Assembly: GCA_015228815.1 (NCBI GenBank)
Contig: JADGCV010000015.1
Span: 1 to 64,000 of the forward strand
Source: Magnetococcales bacterium
GTDB taxonomy: Bacteria > Pseudomonadota > Magnetococcia > Magnetococcales > UBA8363
Length of the DNA stretch: 64,000 nucleotides
Reading direction: 5' to 3'
The notes under the pieces were generated by a model. That model worked only from the letters and a program-made list of their open reading frames with translations, searched no databases and was not told where the DNA came from. The translations under genes and the position numbers were made by a program. How positions within the stretch are numbered: the stretch's first letter is position 1; every line of letters begins with the position of its first letter. Below, piece after piece: positions 58,465 through 64,000 of the stretch.

Positions 58465-59461
58465 CCAACCTTCCTGGCGCCCGTCCGCCACCCCGGACAC
58501 CTTGCGGCATCGCGCCCGGGCCCTTCGCCGGGTACGGGCTTTCTTTGCCCGGCGCCGGGTCATGGAGGTCACGACCCCCGTCTGGCTTCCGGCGGCGGCG
58601 CCCGAAAGGCATCAGACCCCCCCCTCTTGTTCGGGGGGGTTTCTGCAAACCTCTCCGGAAACATGCATGAAACGGCTGGTCGCAGCCGGTTCGGGGGCCA
58701 TTTATCAGATCGGTCCCGCCTTTCGCGCCGGAGAATCGGGCCGGCTGCATCATCCCGAATTCACCATGCTCGAATGGTATCGCCCCCAGTGGCGGCTGGA
58801 ACAATTGATGGAGGAGGTCATCGATCTTCTCCGGCTGTTTTTTCCGGCTGCCAGCCTCGCGACCATGACCTTTCAGGAAGCCTTTCTTCGCCATGCGGGC
58901 GTCGATCCCTTCTTTACCTCCGTGACGGACATGGCACAACGAACATCGGTGCCCCATTCCCTGGAATGGACCGAGGCCCATCGTCCTATTCTGGTGGATC
59001 AACTCTTTGTCGATCGGTTGGAACCCGCCTTCTCCAATATTGATAACATAATAATCCTCAAGGATTTTCCATCATGGGAGCCGGGAATGGCCGAACTTGA
59101 TCCAGGACCACCCATGGTTGCCCGAAGATTTGAAATCATTTATAAAGGCGTGGAAATCGCCAATGGGTACCAGGAGTTGCGTGATCCTGTCGCGCAAAGG
59201 GAGCGTTTTGTCGCGGCCAATCGGTATCGCGTTGAAAATGGCATGCCACCATTGCCGCTCGATGAACGCTTTCTGGAGGCCTTGCGCGATGGATTTCCGC
59301 CGTGTGCCGGGGTGGCTTTGGGGCTGGACCGTCTGTTGATGCTCGCATTCGGTCTGGATTCGATCGGCGATGTCCTTTCTTTTCGGGAGTTTGCTGACGA
59401 AACCATTGGCCGGGAAGAGGTCGTCCCCTTCCCGGCGAAGCATTGTGTCATGGTGTCATGA
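58442..59461 (+). CDS. epmA: EF-P lysine ligase EpmA (GenX/PoxA)
   Basis: The product is about 339 residues, a truncated lysyl-tRNA-synthetase-like class II enzyme that attaches beta-lysine to EF-P. It has motif 2-like PEFTMLEWYRPQW and motif 3 GVALGLDRLLML. Substrate-pocket segments FEIIYKGVEIANGYQEL and the TSPETCMKRL strand are also present. The early region between TPVWLP and TSPE is shorter than in E. coli and contains a C8/G7 hairpin at DNA level. ATG 58442, inside the end of efp, is chosen because the homologous N-terminus begins there. Confidence 0.93.
   Translation: MSNAPRGDQPSWRPSATPDTLRHRARALRRVRAFFARRRVMEVTTPVWLPAAAPERHQTPPSCSGGFLQTSPETCMKRLVAAGSGAIYQIGPAFRAGESGRLHHPEFTMLEWYRPQWRLEQLMEEVIDLLRLFFPAASLATMTFQEAFLRHAGVDPFFTSVTDMAQRTSVPHSLEWTEAHRPILVDQLFVDRLEPAFSNIDNIIILKDFPSWEPGMAELDPGPPMVARRFEIIYKGVEIANGYQELRDPVAQRERFVAANRYRVENGMPPLPLDERFLEALRDGFPPCAGVALGLDRLLMLAFGLDSIGDVLSFREFADETIGREEVVPFPAKHCVMVS
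58617..58639 (+). repeat. Hairpin inside epmA (C8 / G7)
   Basis: Eight C at 58617-58624 and seven G at 58633-58639 form a 7-bp G-C stem with an 8-nt loop, followed by TTT. It lies in the short, non-conserved part of epmA, about 175 bp from its start. It could slow transcription or translation, or mark slippage. Confidence 0.7.
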
Positions 59462-59525
59462 CAAGATCCTGATTCGTGATGACCGCGGCTGACCTTCGAA
59501 TCGAGGAGGCCCAGGGCGTCGAATG

Positions 59526-59921
59526 CTATTGGTTCCTGGCACCGTCCGAGGTCTCCTGGCTGTCGGCGCCGGATGTACTTTCGGTCGGGGCCGTACCTCC
59601 CCGCCAGGTTCCGGGACCACCCCAATAACCCGGGCCGCCACCCCAATAGCCGGGATACCCGCCACCCCAATAGCCGGGATAGCCACCGTAGTATCCGGGG
59701 TATCCGCCATAATATCCTGGATAGCCTCCATAATAGCCGGGATACCCTCCCCACGGACCGCCACCCCATGGACCACCGCCCCACGGACCACCACCCCACG
59801 GACCGTCATCGTCCCACGGCATGTTCCAGGGTCCCCACCAGGCTTGGGCGCTGGTGCCCGCCAAAAGGAGCCCCGCTCCGATGGATGCGGCCAGTGCCAT
59901 GGCTTTGAATGTTTGTTTCAT
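59526..59921 (-). CDS. Gly/Pro/Tyr/Trp-rich exported protein, sulfur-globule-like
   Basis: The 131-residue precursor has a clean signal peptide (MKQTFKAMALAASIGAG, cleavage after AQA). The mature chain consists of WGPW then GPWGG repeats and YPGYYGG repeats, ending with GGTAPTEST and an acidic tail. This composition matches sulfur-globule structural proteins, which form the coat of intracellular sulfur deposits in sulfur oxidisers. Other Gly/Tyr-rich coat proteins are possible. ATG 59921 has GGGGAG upstream. It is a single gene convergent with epmA. Confidence 0.72.
   Translation of the reverse strand: MKQTFKAMALAASIGAGLLLAGTSAQAWWGPWNMPWDDDGPWGGGPWGGGPWGGGPWGGYPGYYGGYPGYYGGYPGYYGGYPGYWGGGYPGYWGGGPGYWGGPGTWRGGTAPTESTSGADSQETSDGARNQ
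59600..59805 (-). repeat. Short tandem coding repeats (GPWGG and YPGYYGG units)
   Basis: The gene body is made of 15-bp (GPWGG) and 21-bp (YPGYYGG, YPGYWGG) direct repeats with few base differences. The repeats are in-frame and coding, and are not a CRISPR. Confidence 0.8.
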
Positions 59922-60044
59922 TGTTCCATCTCCCCTTTGATCCTTCATTGGTTGACGCCTGCCGACATGGATGGCAATAAAATAACGTCAGCCACCCGAT
60001 GGTTTCAAGAACGATTCGCGTCCGGATCCCCGGCCCGAACAAGG

Positions 60045-60746
60045 TCACGACAAAACCAGCCGGTACCCCACACCCGATTCGGTCAGAAGGTGTCGTGGTC
60101 TGTTGGGGTCCTGTTCCAGTTTCTGGCGCAGATGGGACATGTAGACGCGAAGATAATGAATGTTCTCGGTGTGTCCCGGACCCCACACCTCCTTGAGCAG
60201 GATTCGATGGGTCAGGACCCGCCCGGGATTGGCCAGAAGGATCGACAACAAACGGTATTCGATGACCGTCAGGTGGATGGGTTCACCGTTTCGGGCTACC
60301 CGGCGTTCCGTCCGATCGATCGTCACTTCTCCCAATTGGACCAGCGGGGTTTCACTGTTCGCCGCCCGCAACGAACGACGCAACAGCGCCCGAACCCGTG
60401 CCAGCAATTCGGGCATGCCGAACGGTTTGGTCAGATAATCGTCCGCACCCGCGTCAAGCGCCTTGACCTTTTCGGTTTCCTGGGTGCGCGCCGATAGAAT
60501 CAGGATGGGAAGATGGCTCCAGGAACGGATGTCGCGGATCACTTCGATTCCGTCCAGATCCGGCAGTCCAAGATCGATGATGACCAGGTCGGGACGGCGG
60601 GTGGCGATCTCGATCAGACCGCGTTTTCCGGTTTCCGTTTCCATGACATCGAGGCCTTCCGATTCCAGGGCGGACCGGACGAAACGGCGGATCTGGGGTT
60701 CATCTTCGATGAAAACGATCTTTTGCGTGGGCGATTCATGATTCAT
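60045..60746 (-). CDS. kdpE: KdpE response regulator
   Basis: The 233-residue OmpR-family regulator has a receiver domain (IVFIEDEPQIRR; phosphoacceptor Asp in VIIDLGLPDLDG; KPFGMPELLARVR) and a winged-helix DNA-binding domain (IEYRLLSILLANPGRVLTH; ESGVGYRLV). It activates kdpFABC when potassium is limiting. ATG 60746 overlaps the kdpD stop by 11 bp. It lies last in the set kdpC-kdpD-kdpE read on the minus strand. Confidence 0.95.
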   Translation of the reverse strand: MNHESPTQKIVFIEDEPQIRRFVRSALESEGLDVMETETGKRGLIEIATRRPDLVIIDLGLPDLDGIEVIRDIRSWSHLPILILSARTQETEKVKALDAGADDYLTKPFGMPELLARVRALLRRSLRAANSETPLVQLGEVTIDRTERRVARNGEPIHLTVIEYRLLSILLANPGRVLTHRILLKEVWGPGHTENIHYLRVYMSHLRQKLEQDPNRPRHLLTESGVGYRLVLS

Positions 60747-63423
60747 CGGGTTCTTCCGGCAAGACGGGCGGGGTCCCCAACGGCAGGCGCAGGATGAAAC
60801 GGGCCCCCCCTTCGGGGCGGTTTTCGGCGGCGACCGACCCACCGTGCGCCTCGATGATCGAACGAACAATGGTCAGGCCGAGTCCAAAGCCGGTAACGGG
60901 CATTTCAATTCTACCCCGGGTAAATTTCTCGAACAACTTGTTTTCCATTCCGGGAGGAAAACCGGGGCCGTCATCCTCGATGGTGATTTCCATGAACGGT
61001 GCCACGACCTGGGCCCCGATCGTCACAAGACTGCCCGACGGGGTGTGGCGGGCGGCATTTTCCAGAAGATTGTTGAATACCCGTTCCATCAATCCCGTAT
61101 CCACCTCGATCAGTGGCAGGTCATCGGGAAGATCGAAATGCAATCTGTGTTTTTCGAGCAATCGAGAACACTGCTTCATCGAGATGCCAACGATTTCTTC
61201 CAAGGTCTGCCATTCCCACCGCAAGGTTACCTGTCCCATCCGCATGCGTGCCATATCCAGAAGATTGTTGACCATCATGGTGGTATGGGTCACTTCGTCA
61301 TGAATGGCCTGGGCCAGACCCAGGTGGGGTTCCCGAAGGTTCGGGGTTGACAGAATCATGGCCTCGGCCATGCCGGAAATGACGGTCAGGGGCGTTCTCA
61401 GATCATGGGATATGGCGGAGAGCAAGGCATTGCGCAACCGTTCCGATTCCATGTTCACTTCGGCATCGCGGGTCAGGGTGACGTAGTGGATCCGTTCCAG
61501 GGCGATGGCGATGAGGGTGGCACTGGTATCGAGCAATTGTTGCTGTTCCGGGGACAGTTCCCAGGAACTTCCTTCGGGGGTGATGGCAAGAACGCCACAC
61601 CGATGGGTTGGCGCCTTGAGTGGCAGGTAGAGGGATCGGGTGGCGGGCAGGGTATCGGTTCCCAATCCGGCGGGTTGCCCATGGTCGAAACTCCACTGGG
61701 CGATTCCCGCATCGATCGAGGTCTCCGCGACCGTTTCATCGGCTGGAACCAGTCGGTTCTGGTTTCCGGGAATGAATGCGGCAACCCCCGCATTGAATCC
61801 TTGGCGAAAAAAATTGCGTCCCTGTTCGAGGATCTGTTCCACGGTCAAGGCGCTCGAAAGGTCCCGTGACAGTTCATAAAGCGCCCGCATTCTCTGTTCC
61901 CGTTTACCCGCATGGGCCGCCTGGAATCGCAATCGGGCGGTCAGTTGTCCCACGACCAGGGCCACGATCAACATGACGGCAAAGGTGACCAGATACTGGA
62001 CATCGTGAACCACGAACGTGAATCGGGGAGGGACGTAGAAAAAATCGAAACAGGCCACCGAAAGAAGCGCACTGAGAATCGCGGCCCGTTTGCCCAGGTG
62101 AACGGCAGTGAAAACGACCGCCAGGAGAAAGACCATGACAATGTTGGCCCGATCGAGGATGTCGTGAAGCGGGGCGCTGACCGCCGTCACCAGGGCAACA
62201 ATCGCCACGGCCCCCCATAAAGGACGCCACCGGGTCGCGGCGGCGCGGAGCATGAACGGGGCGGCGGGCGGCGGTCGATCCATATCTTCCCGGGCGATCT
62301 GGAGTATCTCCAGATCGGGGGCCATGCGTCCCAGTTTTTCGGCGAATCCATGTTGCCAGGGGAGACGACGAAACCGGTCGCGTCCGACCAGGAGGGTTCC
62401 CAGATTGTTCTCGCGGGCATAGTCGATGGTCGCCTCCACCGCATCGGGAGCGGACAGACTGGCGATGCGCGCCCCAAGATCCTGGGCCAGTTTCAACATG
62501 CCCAGAACCCTGGAGCGGGCCTGTTCCGGCAAGGCGTGGATGGAAGGGGTTTCGATGGCGATGGCATGCCACGGAGCACCGGTCTGATTGGCGCGACGGG
62601 CGGCACGACGGACCAGACGTTCACTGTCGGGGCCGGGACCAACGCAGACCAGAACCGATTCCCGGGTCGGCCACACCACACGGACCGATTTTTCCCGGCG
62701 CCAGGCGCGCACATCGCCGTAGACCCGGTCGGCCGTGCGCCGCAAGGCCAGTTCACGCAGGGCCAGGAGATTTCCCTTGCGGAAGAAGTGCTCCACCGCC
62801 CGTTCCGCCTGTTCCGGAAAGTAAACCTTTCCTTCCCGCATCCGTTGCATGAGATCCTCGGGAGGCAGGTCCACCAGCACGATTTCGTCCGCCTGGTCGA
62901 TGACATGATCGGGAACCCGTTCGAGGACCCGGATTCCGGTGATCTGACCGACGACATCATTCAGGCTTTCCACATGCTGGACGTTGACCGTGGTCAACAC
63001 ATCGATCCCTGCCGCCAGCAGTTCCTCGATGTCCTGCCATCGTTTGGGATGCCGGGATCCCGGAGCGTTGGAGTGGGCCAGTTCATCCATCAGGATCAGC
63101 GCCGGTTTGCGGCCCAGGGCACCGTCCAGATCGAATTCCTCCAGGCGATGCCCTTTGTAGTCGATGACCCGACGGGGAAGAATCGCCAGATCCTGGATCA
63201 GTGCGGACGTTTCCTCCCGCCCGTGGGTTTCCACCACTCCGACCAGAATGTCGATTCCCTGATCACGAAAGGCGCGGGCCGCGGTCAGCATGGCGTAGGT
63301 TTTGCCAACGCCGGGACAGGCGCCAAAAAAAATCTTGAGTTTTCCCCGTTGTTCCCGGACCCGTTCATGTTCCAGGCGGGCGAGGAGAACGTCGGGGTCC
63401 GGTCGCGAGGTCATGGGGTTCAT
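60736..63423 (-). CDS. kdpD: KdpD potassium sensor histidine kinase
   Basis: The 895-residue sensor has the standard KdpD order: N-terminal P-loop domain (FFGACPGVGKTYAM), a universal-stress-like domain (VLVCVGPGP), four closely spaced membrane helices near ALVTAVSAPLHDILDRANIVM, a GAF-type domain, HisKA with H673 in SHDLRTPL, and an HATPase with DDGPGFP and GFGLGLTIV. It senses low potassium or turgor and phosphorylates KdpE. Its ATG overlaps the kdpC stop by 4 bp. The length matches E. coli KdpD. Confidence 0.96.
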   Translation of the reverse strand: MNPMTSRPDPDVLLARLEHERVREQRGKLKIFFGACPGVGKTYAMLTAARAFRDQGIDILVGVVETHGREETSALIQDLAILPRRVIDYKGHRLEEFDLDGALGRKPALILMDELAHSNAPGSRHPKRWQDIEELLAAGIDVLTTVNVQHVESLNDVVGQITGIRVLERVPDHVIDQADEIVLVDLPPEDLMQRMREGKVYFPEQAERAVEHFFRKGNLLALRELALRRTADRVYGDVRAWRREKSVRVVWPTRESVLVCVGPGPDSERLVRRAARRANQTGAPWHAIAIETPSIHALPEQARSRVLGMLKLAQDLGARIASLSAPDAVEATIDYARENNLGTLLVGRDRFRRLPWQHGFAEKLGRMAPDLEILQIAREDMDRPPPAAPFMLRAAATRWRPLWGAVAIVALVTAVSAPLHDILDRANIVMVFLLAVVFTAVHLGKRAAILSALLSVACFDFFYVPPRFTFVVHDVQYLVTFAVMLIVALVVGQLTARLRFQAAHAGKREQRMRALYELSRDLSSALTVEQILEQGRNFFRQGFNAGVAAFIPGNQNRLVPADETVAETSIDAGIAQWSFDHGQPAGLGTDTLPATRSLYLPLKAPTHRCGVLAITPEGSSWELSPEQQQLLDTSATLIAIALERIHYVTLTRDAEVNMESERLRNALLSAISHDLRTPLTVISGMAEAMILSTPNLREPHLGLAQAIHDEVTHTTMMVNNLLDMARMRMGQVTLRWEWQTLEEIVGISMKQCSRLLEKHRLHFDLPDDLPLIEVDTGLMERVFNNLLENAARHTPSGSLVTIGAQVVAPFMEITIEDDGPGFPPGMENKLFEKFTRGRIEMPVTGFGLGLTIVRSIIEAHGGSVAAENRPEGGARFILRLPLGTPPVLPEEPDES

Positions 63424-63998
63424 GGGGTGATTTCCTGGTCCAGAGCCAGGTTGAGGGTGAGCACATGGACCCGTGCTTCACCGAGAATGCCGAAGGTTCG
63501 CCCTTCGGTGTGCCGGTGAACGAGTTCCCGAACCCGTTCCTCCGGCAGATGGCGTTCCCGGGCCACCCGTGAAACCTGCCACATGGCCGCGGCGGCGCTG
63601 ATGTGGGGATCCAGACCGCTTGCGGAGGATGTGACCAGATCGACCGGAATCGGGGTCGATTGCTGGGGAGACCCTTCCAGGAGCCTGGCCATACGCCCCT
63701 GGATGGCCTCCTTCAGGGATGGATTGAGCGGACCCAGGTTGGAACCGCTCGACGCGGCGGCGTTGTAGGGAACGACCGAGGTGGCGGATGGACGGCTCCA
63801 AAAATAACGGGCCTGGGAGAACGATTGCCCCACCCATGTCGATCCGATTGGTTTTTCCTTGAGGTACAAGAGGCTGCCGTTGGCCTGGGCGGGAAAGATG
63901 GCCTGGGCCAGTCCGGTGATCAGTGCCGGGTAGACGCCACCGGTCAACACGGTCATCAGGAGCAGCATCGACAACGCAGGTTTGAGTTCCTTGAACAT
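63420..63998 (-). CDS. kdpC: KdpC, potassium-transporting ATPase subunit C
   Basis: This 192-residue single-span subunit (LSMLLLMTVLTGGVYPALITGLAQ) supports the KdpB ATPase and KdpA channel in high-affinity potassium uptake. Family motifs are VGQSFSQARYFWSRPSAT, SGSNLGPLNP, ASGLDPHISAAAA and a C-terminal GEARVHVLTLNLAL. It starts two bases inside the window edge and seems complete. kdpB and kdpA are expected just beyond the right end. Confidence 0.96.
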   Translation of the reverse strand: MFKELKPALSMLLLMTVLTGGVYPALITGLAQAIFPAQANGSLLYLKEKPIGSTWVGQSFSQARYFWSRPSATSVVPYNAAASSGSNLGPLNPSLKEAIQGRMARLLEGSPQQSTPIPVDLVTSSASGLDPHISAAAAMWQVSRVARERHLPEERVRELVHRHTEGRTFGILGEARVHVLTLNLALDQEITP

Positions 63999-64000
63999 GT

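Noticed and set aside
59600-59805. Short direct repeats resembling an array
   Set aside because: They are in-frame coding repeats of a Gly/Tyr-rich protein, with no spacers, and are not a CRISPR array.

Overview
The window is GC-rich chromosomal DNA from a Gram-negative bacterium, almost certainly a proteobacterium. It carries a complete Rnf complex, a TolC-type export system, an EpmA/EpmB/EF-P set, a GapR-family nucleoid protein, Kdp potassium regulation and a probable sulfur globule protein. This mix, with TPR proteins built from near-identical repeats, resembles magnetotactic or sulfur-oxidising Magnetococcales-type bacteria. That placement is inference from gene content; no rRNA, tRNA or magnetosome gene was seen.

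Layout. 1-3.4 kb is an accessory, partly eroded stretch: the 3' end of a TPR gene, a DUF2442 gene, a MNT nucleotidyltransferase with a truncated HEPN partner, a prepilin-like gene whose start lies behind a run of twelve C, and a deoxyhypusine-synthase homologue. 3.4-7.1 kb holds a NapH/NapG-like iron-sulfur fusion and htpG. 7.2-9.0 kb is a two-gene TIR plus SLOG module, the best candidate for a little-described nucleotide-signalling defence system. 9.1-11.6 kb has a long coiled-coil protein with a CheZ-like DxxxQ motif, a GapR-family gene and a small unknown gene. 11.8-15.2 kb is a tight cassette of a true lysine 2,3-aminomutase and two ATP-grasp ligases, likely making a beta-lysine-containing small molecule, followed by a decayed ParD gene. 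15.5-23.9 kb is a type I secretion system: two ABC half-transporters, an HlyD adaptor and a divergent TolC-SPOR fusion.

23.9-33.9 kb holds a cyclic-nucleotide-domain diguanylate cyclase, an orphan BREX-2-type PglX methyltransferase translationally coupled to an NtrC-type regulator, and a large hybrid histidine kinase. 33.9-41.0 kb holds a GNAT enzyme, the rnfABCDGE operon and the divergent mrp/apbC gene. 41.1-49.7 kb is a storage and carbohydrate region: phasin-like protein, glgC, a hydrolase, phosphoglucomutase, polyphosphate kinase 2, msrA, an unknown gene and galE. 49.5-54 kb has an orphan NrfD-like membrane protein, argS and a SPOR-domain protein. 54-56.7 kb is a divergent MerR-family regulator and CadA/ZntA-type heavy-metal ATPase around a textbook MerR operator. 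56.8-59.5 kb is epmB, efp and epmA. The window ends with a Gly/Tyr/Trp-rich sulfur-globule-like protein and kdpE, kdpD and kdpC, with the rest of kdp presumably just beyond the right edge.

Most genes are tightly packed. Start and stop codons overlap at the TIR/SLOG, ATP-grasp, ABC/HlyD, rnfG/rnfE, unknown/galE, argS/SPOR, pglX/regulator and kdpC/kdpD junctions, which suggests translational coupling. Three copies of a terminator-like hairpin plus T-tract element are scattered through the window.
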